In this document: in pieces, positions 51,540 to 61,933 of the stretch
How the letters are laid out: the number at the start of each line of letters is the position of its first letter
Position numbering within the stretch: the first letter of the stretch is position 1
NCBI GenBank assembly: GCA_024734495.1
Contig: JALMQS010000055.1
Span: 10,079,652-10,143,651, forward strand
Reading direction: 5' to 3'
Source of the DNA: Forficula auricularia
Lineage: Eukaryota > Arthropoda > Insecta > Dermaptera > Forficulidae
Length of the DNA: 64,000 nt
Notes under the pieces: generated by a model
Told to the model about the DNA's origin: nothing
Database searches by the model: none
What the model saw: only the letters and a program-made list of their open reading frames with translations
Program-made: the position numbers and the translations under genes

Positions 51540-51720
51540 GGGTAATGAAATAATACCTGTTGAATCGAAAGATTCAACATCGAACAGCATCGATTCCCGA
51601 CCAGAGCGCAAGCCAGAGGCCCCGCCCCCAGAGTGGCTGAGTGGATGCGCGCGCATGAGCATTGGCTCGCTTGTTTTTATTTAACGTTACGGACACTTTT
51701 CACAGACTAGGGTACCACCC
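51540..51720 (-). promoter_or_regulatory. GC-rich promoter-like patch
   Basis: A CpG-containing island in AT-rich surroundings carries GGGGGCGGGGCC (a GC box) and GCGCGCGCAT-type sequence. It lies just upstream of the ATG at 51452 on the minus strand. Confidence 0.35.
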
Positions 51721-51779
51721 CGAGGCGTCCCATAAGTTCACTTCGTTCCAAAAAAAATATCATTTTTTTTAATGAAGAT

Positions 51780-51870
51780 CGAAAGAAAAGAATGGAATAA
51801 AAATTATAAACATGTGTCAAAAACACTTGTCTAAAAAGGTGATCCCTAACAAGGGACGAATTTTCATTCA
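51780..51870 (-). repeat. Third copy of the gene-family upstream block
   Basis: The stretch with CTTGTCTAAAAAGGTGATCC and CTAACAAGGGACGAATTTT matches 48600-48650 and 53570-53615. Confidence 0.5.
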
Positions 51871-51871
51871 T

Positions 51872-52454
51872 GTATATGTTGCGGCTAATATACAAATTTG
51901 GATAGTTTATAAACTATAGCTAGATAGTTTATAAACTAACCAAACCATTGGCTATTTTGATAGAAAAAGCATTTTCCACTAAAATAGAGGCTAATTTGCA
52001 AACTAACCAAGAGTCTTGGCTAATTTACTTGAAATTATTGAGAAAATCAAAATAGCGGGTTAGTTTATAAACTATCCAATGCAGGCTAATATGAAAACCA
52101 TAATTTTGCAAAAACATTTCTTACTATTAAAAATCTAAGTATATTGTACTTATTTGAAAATATTTTATTTTTTTAATAATAAAAAATTTAAATCAAAAGT
52201 TTGCATTTTATTCATTTCTTATTCATCAAATAAGAAATGACATGAGCATTAAGCCTAATTAGTTTATGACCTAGCCAAAGGTTAGGCTATTATGTGTTAC
52301 TAAAAATTATGGTTTTCATATTAGCCAGGCTGCTTGGATTGTTTATAAACGAACCCGCTATTTTGGTTTTCTCAATAATTTCAAGTAGATTAGCCAAGAG
52401 TCTTGGTTAGTTTATAAACTATCCAAATTTGCATATTAGCCGTAACATATATAC
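51872..52454. mobile_element. MITE with TAGTTTATAAACTA repeats
   Basis: Inverted ends GTATATGTTGCGGCTAAT and complement. The short palindrome TAGTTTATAAACTA occurs repeatedly within both arms. It is non-coding. Confidence 0.7.
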
Positions 52455-53230
52455 TTCTATAAATTTTTATAATTTTTCTAATTAATATAACAAAGAATAA
52501 TTGCTATATCAAATAGAATTGTTTTTGACCGGGCTTATTTGAAAAAGATATTTATCGCGAGACTAATGCGGATTACGCTATTGAAGTCTGTGGAGTCTTA
52601 AGTTTGGACCAAGATAGAAAAAGATTATATATTTCTAACTTGAAATAATGATCTTAAATAAATTTTTTATAATTTTTCTAATTAATATAACAAAGAATAA
52701 TTGATATATCAATTAGAATTGTTTTTTGACCGCGCTTATTTGAAAAAGATATTTATCGCGAGACTAATGCGGATTACGCTATTGAAGTTTGCGGAGTCTT
52801 AAGTCTGGACCAAGAGAGAAAAATAAGATCTGAGATTTCAAATTCACTTGGTGATCCATCCGAATGTCTAGCGGGCTATACGCAAAATGAGGTTGGATTG
52901 TAGCTAAGTGGATCTTTTCCTCTCTTGGTCCATACTTAAGACTCCGCAAACTTCAATAGCGTAATCCGCAGTAGTCTCGCGATAAATATCTTTTTCAAAT
53001 AAGCGCGGTCAAAAACAATTCTAATTGATATAGTAATTATTCTTTGTTATATTAATTAGAAAAATTATAAAAATTTATTTAAAATCATTATTTCAAGTTA
53101 GAAATATATAAGTTCAAATATTATTTTCACTCAATATTTGACAAAAATTCCCTACATTTGATTAGCGATTTATATTAAATGTAGAAAACATTCGATTTAT
53201 ATACTTCTAGTTTGAAAATTAATTTCTTCA
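52455..53230. repeat. Palindromic family-5 repeat abutting the orphan promoter
   Basis: Two direct units (52470-52640 and 52670-52830) with GACTAATGCGGATTACGCTA face an inverted unit (52900-53060). The outer part reaches TTTGACAAAAATTCCCTACAT, which also ends the window at 63970-63990. It abuts the orphan gene copy at about 53236. Confidence 0.6.
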
Positions 53231-53238
53231 CCCATCAT

Positions 53239-53490
53239 ATTGAAGACTAAATATTTGATAATAATTTGAAATAACTAACTAATAAACAAATTCAAATATT
53301 CGATGTCTTATATAATGAAAAATATACATCGATATTAAATTCCATTAGGTAGGTGAAGGCATTTGCGGGAAAAAAATATTATTATGAATAATATTTAAAG
53401 TGTTCATATCTTTATTGTTCTTTATCACTAACGAGTTTTTATCAAGTTATTTTACTTTTAATCTGTATTTTGACTATCAACTAAAACGTT
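53239..53490 (-). promoter_or_regulatory. Orphan promoter of a third gene copy
   Basis: TATA (53308-53314) lies 70 bp from an ATG at 53238, as in gene B. The UTR string TTCAATATG and the upstream ACGAGTTTTTATC and TATCAACTAAAAC align with genes A and B. Past the ATG the sequence no longer encodes the signal peptide. No exons 2-4 of this copy are found. Confidence 0.6.
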
Positions 53491-53837
53491 TTTTGCTTAC
53501 TCATTTTTTTATTTTAAAATATACCTAACATGGATCGAAAAAAAATTAAATAAAAACTTATCAAAAACACTTATGTAAAATGGTGGTCCCTAACAAGCGA
53601 GGAATTTTTATTACAGATCCATTTTTTAGAAAATAATTTTATTCATTTATTTTTTTGTTTTTGTTTAATTTTCAGTAATTCCAGTAAAGTTTTGAATCTT
53701 TCTACACTACAGTGCAAAAAAATCGACCCACTAATAAAAGCTTTATTAAATAGCAAATTAATTTTAAAACTTTTACAAATATTAATATAAATTGTTCCAT
53801 TAACTCTTAAACTAACATATTCAATAAATATTGTTGA
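53491..53837. other. Conserved upstream block and AT-rich sequence
   Basis: 53530-53620 is the upstream block shared with gene B (48580-48650). The rest shows nothing recognisable. Confidence 0.4.
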
Positions 53838-53912
53838 TAATTAAGTGGATATTGATGAGGCAGTCCAAAAAAAAAGAAGAAGATAATTTACACTATCTTT
53901 TTATTCATAAAA

Positions 53913-53946
53913 CCGACGTTTCGGAGGCTATTCCCTCCTTCTTCAG
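53913..53946 (-). ncRNA. Hammerhead-ribozyme-like core 3
   Basis: The minus strand has CTGAAGA, stem GGAGG-loop-CCTCC, then GAAACGTCGG. Confidence 0.5.
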
Positions 53947-54077
53947 GGTTTTGAAAAGTCAGTTATTACATTATAATTCTGCTGAGAATGAAATACAAGA
54001 TATTATTATTACTGCCACTGAAAGAGGAGACAGAGGGGAATGCCGCATTGGATTTCCTTCACTGACTATTCAAAACC

Positions 54078-54111
54078 CTGAAGAAGGAGGGAATAGCCTC
54101 CGAAACTTCGG
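54078..54111 (+). ncRNA. Hammerhead-ribozyme-like core 4
   Basis: The plus strand has CTGAAGA, stem GGAGG-loop-CCTCC, then GAAACTTCGG; one base differs from the opposing copy just after GAAA. Confidence 0.45.
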
Positions 54112-54185
54112 TTTTATCAATAAAAAGATAGTGTAAATTATCTTCTTCTTTTTTGGACTGCCTCATCAATATCCACTTAATTCAC

Positions 54186-54706
54186 TTATCAGTCCGTCTC
54201 CAAAAATTACTCCAATCTTATTGTTGATAATTTTTGAATTTTATAAAAAAAATAAGTGAAATTAAATTAAAAGATACATTTACAAATTATCATACTTTTT
54301 CAATATTAAATAAAGTTTTTTAAAAGATCAAATTCCATTTTAAATATCAATAAAATGAATAATTTCGAATTAAGCATCATTCATAGAAAGCTAAATTATA
54401 TAAAATGAATATTTCTCTAGTTCAAGCAGTTCAAATTGTGTGCCTAATTAATCAAGTGCTAAGTCAGCAAGTGGCAAGTACACTTGCAATAAGCAAACAT
54501 TTCAAAAATGTATGGTTTCTTGTAAAAAAACTAAAAATTATTTACTATTTAATAAAGTTTTTATTGTTTTTTTTTTTGCACTTCATTGTAATTAAATGCA
54601 GCACATTATAAATTGTCTATTAACGGAATTTCGATCAGACCTTCTCTTTTGAAAAATTATTTTTACATTCACATTTATATTCTATAGAACAGTGATTTTG
54701 TTATGT
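54186..54706. other. AT-rich sequence, nothing recognised
   Basis: CAGTCCGTCTCC at 54190 is the end of the Penelope-related repeat. No gene is supported; the 68-codon frame at 54405 has no domain. Confidence 0.4.
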
Positions 54707-54862
54707 TGAAACCGAGAGGTGATCCGCGATCGGAAGTTGGTGTAGACCTCTTTGGAAGTATTTTGGAAGTACTTGGAAATATTTGGAATAGTTGTAAATA
54801 TTTGGAAGTACAAGTGGAAGTAGGTGTACAGCATATTAGTTAGCGGTTCACCCCTCGGTTGA
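54707..54862. mobile_element. VNTR MITE, family 7 (copy 2)
   Basis: The ends GGTGATCCGCGATCGGAAGT and AGCGGTTCACCCCTCGG are present, with few internal 20-bp units. Confidence 0.7.
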
Positions 54863-54934
54863 AATATAGGGTTGGCTACCAATGGCGGATATAGGTAAGA
54901 CCCCTCTTTCCGATATGGGGCCGAGGGCAGCAGA

Positions 54935-55470
54935 AGTTTTATATATTGGAGTAGACAATAAATGAGTGTGTCTTCTGCTGGAATTATAAATTTTATTTAT
55001 TGTATAATCGAAAAATTTATAATTCCAGAATACTCATTTATTGTCTACTCCAACATGTACATTTAATTTATTTCGACAAAGTGCCCCACTCTTTTTGACT
55101 TAGTTATTGGACATAAAAAGTTTTTTACTTTATTTTGTACTTTTTAGTGCAAAACTATCAAAAAAGCCTGTATTTTAGTTTTTTTTTTTTTAGAAACAAT
55201 AATTCTTTTTCTTTTAGTCTTAATTATTTTTATAGAGAAAAGTTTGCGGAATTTAACAGAACAAAAGTCACATTGATACATACATGTGAAGCTAATAAAA
55301 GCGAATTAATTTGAAAGTTTCTTTTTGCCGAGAATAGCATAATTTTTATAAATTGAAGAAGACAATAAAAGATATATGTATCTTTTGCTGGAATTATAAA
55401 TTTTTAATTTATTTATAACGAGACTATAGTTTCGAGAGCTTTGCCCTCTTCATCAGTCTATTACAATCGA
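54935..55470. mobile_element. Penelope-related tails: hairpin and hammerhead-like core
   Basis: 54935-55060 is an imperfect hairpin related to 31826-31958. 55225-55310 matches 24660-24790. 55310-55470 begins TTGCCGAGAATAGC and ends with a hammerhead-like core. Confidence 0.55.
55423..55456 (-). ncRNA. Hammerhead-ribozyme-like core 9
   Basis: The minus strand has CTGATGA, stem GAGGGC-AAA-GCTCTC with one mismatch, then GAAACTATAGT. Confidence 0.5.
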
Positions 55471-55628
55471 TTCACAGGAATTAATTATTGTCTCTCTTTT
55501 TTTGTCTCCTTCAACTAATAAAAGAATGTTAAAAAATTAATTTTTCATACATTTATGGCTTCATGGAAAATTTTAATTGAAAAAGGGCACTTGGAAAAGT
55601 TTGAGAACCCCCTGATATAACATTTTAA

Positions 55629-56691
55629 GGTAGTTGTTTCGCGACAATACTAGGAAAAAGTTAATGCTAGAGTATATAGAACAGACAATAAATATTCATA
55701 ATTCATAAGCCCAAAACTTTTTTCTGTTTATGTAGCGATTCTAGCCAATCCTGTGCTCGTTTGACAAATCTTGGTACCATTGTAAGAGATTGAATATTTT
55801 TATATTAAAATGACAGATAAAATACATTTTAAAGGTCTTTAAAATACATTTTAAGGGTATTTCTATAAAAATCGTTTTATTATTTTTAACAAATGTAATC
55901 AACGCCTACATTACACCTTATGAAAATTATAATTTTGAAAAAATCTAGCGCCTGTGCGCTTTATACATCTTTCCATTGTTAAAAAATGCGCTGTTGCCTA
56001 ATTGTTTTTAGTGTAAATTTTTTCATTATACATTTTTCATTAGTTATTCATTATATCTCAGATACTGTGTTGTAACTAGAGAGCGCAAAAAAGGCATTTG
56101 CCTTTTTTCAATTTTGAGCCTTTTGAAGTTTTTTTTTGATATGTCCACCGATCTAAAAAAATCAATCACATTTGTAGATTTTAAAAAATGCCTTTTACCG
56201 CCTTTTTTGGCTTTTTTTCAAATCCGCGCCTTTTTTGAAAAAAAAATGCCTTTTATGGTGTCTTTTTTTGCGCCTTTCCCCTCCCCCCCCCCCCAAAAAA
56301 AAACAGCCTTTTTTTGGCGCTATCTGCCTTTTTAGAGCCTTTTTTTGCTACAAATCGTGACTTTAGGTGCTTTTTTTCCAAAAAAAGTGCCTTTTTTTGC
56401 GCTCTCTAGTTGTAACTATGAATTGTATTAAAATATGTATTGGTTATTGTTTAATGTTGGTTTAGTTTTTTATAAAAATGGTAAGAAGGGTTTCTTAATA
56501 ATAATTAAATATGTATATAAACTTTCCGATATCTAGTATAGTGCAATGTAAAAGAGTCTGAAAAACTCTATTTTTGAAATTTAATATCTCCGGAACTATA
56601 TTGTTCATAAATTTATTACATAGTATTTAAATAATAATCTTTCTAAATTTCAAAAAAATCCTAAGAAAACCCATTTGGCGGAACAACTACC
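55629..56691. mobile_element. TTAA-class MITE
   Basis: Ends GGTAGTTGTTTCGC and the complement of GGTAGTTGTTCCGC are flanked on both sides by TTAA (55625-55628, 56692-56695), as in piggyBac or Kolobok elements. A hAT-like MITE is nested inside. Confidence 0.7.
56076..56411. mobile_element. Nested MITE with CTAGAGAGCGC ends
   Basis: Perfect inverted ends CTAGAGAGCGCAAAAAAGGC and complement are flanked by TTGTAA duplicates (8 bp TTGTAACT if read asymmetrically, hAT-like). The interior consists of GCCTTTTTT-type repeats; the plus frame at 56114 is an artefact. Confidence 0.75.
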
Positions 56692-56699
56692 TTAAAAAT

Positions 56700-57689
56700 T
56701 AAAGACCTCTTTTTTGGAAACCATCCCCTGGTTGAAATGTCACCGCCCGCCACTGTTTTCCACCTAATATCGATATTTATATATACAATTTATATATGTT
56801 AGGTATAGAAATATTTTGTATATAAACTAAAATAAAGTAAAAAAAAATATCATATATTTTATATTTGAAAAGTTGGAATATAAATTTCCATCGAATGCTG
56901 CAAATGATAAGTTATATACTTTTGTCTTTAATAATCAATACTGTGCATAGTCTGGGAGTATAGCAGAGATTAGATAAAAAAATTTATGGTAGTAGTTCAT
57001 AAAAAAAAACAACAAACAACGATATACTTATTTTTTATAATTAGAATTATTGATATTATCTTATATAATACACCTGGTGTAAAATGAACAAATAAACAGG
57101 TGTTTTTTCATTTATTAATAAGGTAGCAAAAGATTGGCGTTCTTAACAAAATAAGAAAATATATTTCGGCATATAGTACAGCTTCGTTTGTTTATAAATC
57201 AATTTCATGTACTGTACCGGGTGATTCAATAAGGGTGACGAGGTACCGTATCTCAGAAACTAATAATCGTAGAAGTTTGGGAAAAATCCTTCAGAGGAAA
57301 TTGACCAAGAAAAATTGCTGGAAATATTTTTTAAGTTCATACGTCCACCGCTAGGTGGCTAAATAGGTTCGATCGTATAAAAAATGCAATTTTCTCAAAA
57401 ATTTTACAACATAAGTTTATAAATGAATACTCTAACGTTAGTGCCACCATAATAGTCCATCTTTTTGATAAATGACTTTTTATTGTAAGACGTAAAATAA
57501 AGGCGCGAGGGGATGCTAAACTTTTATGGACTCTAATGTCTATAACTTAAGTTTGACTTAACGGAAATTTGTTAACAAAAAACTGCTTTGTGGGAGTGAA
57601 GATAGGAATCAGAAATTAATTATTGTGACATAAACTCCACACTCCTTGAGATGGAAATCGCCTCCTTCTTTTTTTTAATGATAATGATG
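56700..57689. other. AT-rich intergenic sequence
   Basis: A terminus-like ACCGGGTGATTCAATAAGGG occurs at 57216. Nothing else is recognised and no gene is visible. Confidence 0.4.
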
Positions 57690-58016
57690 AGAGAAGGAGT
57701 TACACCAAAAAAATACATCCCCTAAAGGCCTGGGTTGGCCCCTCCATCGTAAAAAGAAACCCCCACAACTTCTCACCATCTACAAGGCCCATATCTGCCC
57801 CTGTCTCCAATACGGCTCTCATCTATGGAGAGGAGCATCAAAATATTCTCTTGCTACCCTGGATGCAATTCAGAAACGAGCCGTCAGGCTAATTGACGAT
57901 TCTACCCTCACCGACTCCCTCGACTCGCTGGCTCATCGAAGAAATGTCTCTGCCCTTTCCCTTTTCTATAGATACTATCACGGTAGGTGCTCTGATGAGA
58001 TAAAATCAATAATTAA
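57690..58016 (+). pseudogene. LINE ORF2 C-terminal fragment
   Basis: The plus strand encodes AHICPCLQYGSHLW, QKRAVRLIDD and TDSLDSLAHRRNVSALSLFY, matching the tail of the LINE at 21841-22260. Both ends are truncated and there is a frame change in the first half. Confidence 0.7.
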
Positions 58017-58290
58017 GAAAAAGCGTAGGGGAGATAACCGATCCCTGAGGAACACCAGCGTTGGTGTGGAAGGGGGAAGATGATATTCTATCGATGACAA
58101 CCTTAATACTACGGAAAGAAAACTTTAAAGCAACTTACAGAGTTTCGGTGCAAGGCCGACGGAGGTCTATTTGGCAAGAAGATGTGCCAGACCATATCGA
58201 AGGCTTTTGAAATGTCTAAAGCTACCGCGAGGATCTCATTCCCGGCCTCCAGGGTTTTATTCCAGATATGAATTACATATGCTAGAATGT
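58017..58290 (-). pseudogene. LINE reverse transcriptase palm fragment, opposite strand
   Basis: The minus strand encodes ILAVALDISKAFDMVWH (motif A with the catalytic Asp) and, further on, NAGVPQGSVISPTLF (motif B). These are LINE RT palm motifs. The segment between them is shortened. It lies back to back with the plus-strand LINE tail. Confidence 0.75.
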
Positions 58291-58635
58291 CACCGGTCGG
58301 TCGACCGGGATTGCCTGAAACCGTATTGCCTATTGTGTATTAATTTATTTCTACAATGAATCAGCCTGTCCTACATTGAAAAACAATTTCTTTATTATAA
58401 TTATATTGATAGAGTTGAGCACTTTTAATGAGCTCTTATTTATTCCAAAGATATTTTATTAAAAATCAAGGTATATCAATATCATTCCAAATATGACCAA
58501 ATTTTTAGGTATTTAATCCAAATATATCATATACTTGAGTGATCTATTTTATTCTATTAGATATCTCTTAATATCTAATGAATGTCTTGTTTACTTCTAG
58601 TGAAACCTCTTATTATATCTAAACGAATGTGCATT
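58291..58635. other. AT-rich sequence, nothing recognised
   Basis: No repeat or gene that I can support. Confidence 0.4.
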
Positions 58636-59335
58636 GGTAAAGTATTGTAATCGATCTCATGGAAAGCGCGAATTCAAAGGCTCCTCAGGTAAAGACTACG
58701 GAATCCATGGACTCAATCAAAATCACAAATTGTAGTATTTAATTAGATTGAATTTTAACACGTGACGGGTTTGCCAAAAATCACATGGGGTCTCGTCCAG
58801 AGGCCAAAAAGTGCGATTTTTTCATTTAGTCTGTGCGGATGTATGGATGTATGTTATCGTTTTTTTTCCGTCCACGATTTTTTCCACGCCGTTCTATTGA
58901 TTGAAATGAAATTGAAAACCTACCATTATTTTAAGAAAATAAAGGGCTGATTAGTTTTTGGTACATATCGGCCCACAAACATTAGTACTTTAATTCAGTA
59001 CTTTTTTAGTTTTTTCTAAACCAATTTTGATGAAATTTAATATCCTAATTAAGTACCTTGGAGATCACAAAAAAATTATTATCATTATTTTTTATTGTAA
59101 GACGATTCCTTTATGTCTTCAGCAATAGTATCCAATATTAATTAAAACGTCAAAAATCCAATGTAGAATTGTTATTCCTCAAGTATTAGATGGGAATCGA
59201 TCACTATTTTTGAATTTAAGTCAACATGGACTTCAAATAGTAAGTGATATCTGATTAATAATAAAGGAATAAGCATATTAATATTTCAAATAACTTTGGA
59301 TAAAGTTTAACAACGATCAGTTGCAGTTTATTTTA
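58636..59335 (+). repeat. Family 8 (copy 2) followed by half of foldback family 2
   Basis: 58636-59085 is the reverse of 46600-47160. 59100-59335 is one arm of foldback family 2 ending near CAACGATCAGTTGCAGTTTA. The same two families adjoin at 46440-46600. Confidence 0.65.
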
Positions 59336-59650
59336 ATTTTATTTTATTCTTCGCTTCTTTTTGCAAAATTTTTGGATAACTATATATAATATAATTTTTC
59401 GTTATTTTTTTTTCAAATTGAACATTTGATTTTTTTCAATAGATATTTAAACAGAGCGGATAATTTATATTCCCTTCAGTTTCTTCTGGTGATGTTTCAA
59501 TTTTTTTCGTAGTAAAAAAGTGACTGGCGCGCTTGTAGAAGGCAAAATGCAAATTAAATGTATTAAATCACACATAAAAATAAATTTTTGATCATTGTGC
59601 TTTAAAATGTATGAAAGGCGGAGAAAAATATTTTACAACTATGATTTTTA
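59336..59650. other. AT-rich sequence, nothing recognised
   Basis: Poly-T-rich. No gene or repeat is supported. Confidence 0.4.
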
Positions 59651-60141
59651 CTTTTTTTATGAGTAAAATATTGAAATCGGACTCGCGGCAAGCGCGATTT
59701 CAAAGGGTCCTCAGGTAAAGACTACGGAACCCATGGTCCCAATCAAAGTTACTAATTGTAGTATTCATTAGACGGATACTGACTGAGGATTTGCCTCGCG
59801 AGACCAGCCCCTTGAGGCAATTGGCTGGCCGGTCAGTACGTGCCTCGCTCAAGGCAAAAGTGCCCGTTGCCTCGTCTGAGGCTGCCTCGGCCCGATCCAT
59901 CTGTTGTCGGTTTTTAAATCCTCAAAGGAGCCTCGGGCCGTTTCCTGCGTTCCACTCAGGTCGGTTCTGCGGCAAACGCCCGGGGCAGCTTCGCGAGGCT
60001 GCTCGCTCACTCAGTATCCTGCTATTTAGGTTGAATTTTGAGAGTTTTGCCAAAAATTACATGGATTCTCGTACAGTGGCCAAAAAGTACGTCTTTTTCA
60101 CATAGTGAAAGTTCCTGATTTCAACAAAAAGAGGCTGACAA
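59651..60141. mobile_element. Family 8 (copy 3) split by a GC-rich MITE
   Basis: Family 8 sequence (GGTCCTCAGGTAAAGACTAC) is interrupted at 59774-60019 by a CpG-rich element with inverted ends GGATACTGACTGAG and CTCACTCAGTATCC, then resumes. The frames over the MITE are shadows. Confidence 0.65.
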
Positions 60142-60401
60142 GAGGTGTACCCGAGGGGTGATCCACGATTGGAAGTAGGTGTACACCTCTTTGGAAGTAT
60201 TTTGGAAGTACTTGGAAATATTTGAAAGTATTTGGAAACATTTGGAAGTACTTGGGAATCTTTGAAAGTACTTGGAATTATTTGAAAGTACTTGGAAATA
60301 TTTGGAAGTACTTGGAAATATTTGGAAGTACTTGGAAATATTTGGAAGTACAAGTGGAAGTAGGTATACAGAATATTAGGTCGCGGTTCACCCCTCGGGT
60401 G
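60142..60401. mobile_element. VNTR MITE, family 7 (copy 3)
   Basis: The ends GAGGGGTGATCCACGATTGG and GGTCGCGGTTCACCCCTCGG are inverted, with about seven 20-bp GGAAGTACTTGGAAATATTT units between them. Confidence 0.75.
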
Positions 60402-61020
60402 TTCCATACATTCATAATGACTAAATAGCTTAGATTTGGCTTCTTTTAACTTGGCCAGTATAAACAATAGTAAATACGAATAAGAATTAGTATTTTTGAG
60501 TGAATTTTTGAGTAAATTCAATATTTCGGCCGCCTGGAGAACTTCACCCATTGATCAGCTTAAAGAGTAATAATTTTCCATTTCATTGTATCAGCCAATA
60601 GTCAATTCTTTTATCTTTTATAAGCACGAGTGAAAACATAATTGATTATTTATTGTAGCTCTTGACCGAAATCGAACTTATTTTTTCATTTAGAATTTAG
60701 AGCTTTTTAACTAATTTAATTTTTTGGCACTTATGATAAAAATATCTTTAATTATAAAATAATATAAATAAATAACTTTACTAATTAAAATTCTCAAAAT
60801 GTAGTCTGAATTTGAACTTGATTTATTAGGTTGGTGCGCCTGTATTTAGGCAACCGAGTGCGCGCAGAAGATTGAAAGCTGCGTAAGAGCTAGGCGGCTC
60901 CAGTCGTTGATGGAATGCTCCAGAGCTGATTTTATTTTTATTTTATTCGATATACGGGAGCTATCCCAGTTATAGTATACATTTTTATACAATAAATTAA
61001 CAATGGCAACTTATGGCATG
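60402..61020. other. AT-rich sequence with a GC-richer patch
   Basis: Positions 60830-60935 are GC-richer (TTAGGTTGGTGCGCC start, mariner-like) and precede the LINE fragment. No gene is visible. Confidence 0.35.
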
Positions 61021-61180
61021 GAAGTCATTGTGTGGATTCTACGGAGTTTTTGGGCATGAAGTTGGACTCCAGGTTGCAATGGGGTCCTCATATTGGGGCT
61101 CTGGCAGGTAAGCTTGCTTCTGCGGCTTACGCTGTCAAAAAAATTATGCAACTGAAGAATGTCGATACGGCTCAGCTTAG

Positions 61181-61357
61181 AGCCGGTTGTGTGTCGCAAA
61201 GTAAATGCTTTTACCACTAACCAAGGGTAGATGGTAAATGGAGGGCTGGGATGGCACTGAAAGTTCCTGTCATCTGATTGGCCATCCCAGCCCCTCCATT
61301 TACCAGCTACCCTTGGTTAGTGGTAAAAGCATTTACTTTGCAACATACAACCGGCCC
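61181..61357. mobile_element. MITE family 1 (copy 2) inside LINE
   Basis: It has ends AGCCGGTTGTGTGTCGC and its complement, with TTAG on both sides. Confidence 0.8.
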
Positions 61358-61458
61358 TTAGTATACCATAGCTACTTCCACAGTGAGATGTCCTACGGTA
61401 TTTTAATTTGGGGACAGTCAACTGATATCGAGACGATATTTATTATTCAAAAGAGAGA

Positions 61459-61616
61459 GTAAATGCTTTTTACCACTAACCAAGGGTAGATGGTAAATGG
61501 AGGGGCTGGGATGGCACTGAAAGTTCCTGTCATCTGATTGGCCATCCCAGCCCCTCCATTTACCAGCTACCCTTGGTTGAGTGGTAGAAGCATTTAACTG
61601 CACTTACACCCGGCCC
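61459..61616. mobile_element. MITE family 1 (copy 3), left end truncated
   Basis: It starts inside the arm at GTAAATGCTTTTTACC immediately after the LINE segment. The right end is CACCCGGCCC. Positions 61617-61727 are unrecognised. Confidence 0.75.
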
Positions 61617-61727
61617 TATATGTTATAACTATAGCTATTCCTAACCCAACCAACCATTGTTTCAAAGATATTATGTTCTGGCGTAGATCCGCTGGATGGT
61701 ATTTTTGTCATATGGTCTGACACTGAG

Positions 61728-61933
61728 GCCGGTCAACTGTATGTCGCAGACGTATATGCTTATTACTCACTAACGAGAGGGTAGGTGCTTTTGTCATTGT
61801 GCAGGGGCTGGGCACGGCCAGGCGGCTTGGCAGGCACTGAAAGTTCCTGTCATCTGATTGTCCAACCCCTCCATTTACCAGCTACCCTTGGTTAGTGGTA
61901 AAAAGCATTCACTTTGCAACATACAACCGGCTC
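61728..61933. mobile_element. MITE family 1 (copy 4), diverged left arm
   Basis: The left arm has substitutions and an expanded centre (GGCACGGCCAGGCGG). The right arm is standard and is followed by the second copy of the LINE segment. Confidence 0.7.

Larger units (their letters stand above)
53838..54185. mobile_element. Hairpin with two opposed hammerhead-like cores
   Basis: The arms (AGTGGATATTGATGAGGCAG and complement) run inward to cores at 53913-53946 (minus) and 54078-54111 (plus) around a unique centre with GAGGAGACAGAGG. The plus frame across it is an artefact. Confidence 0.65.
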
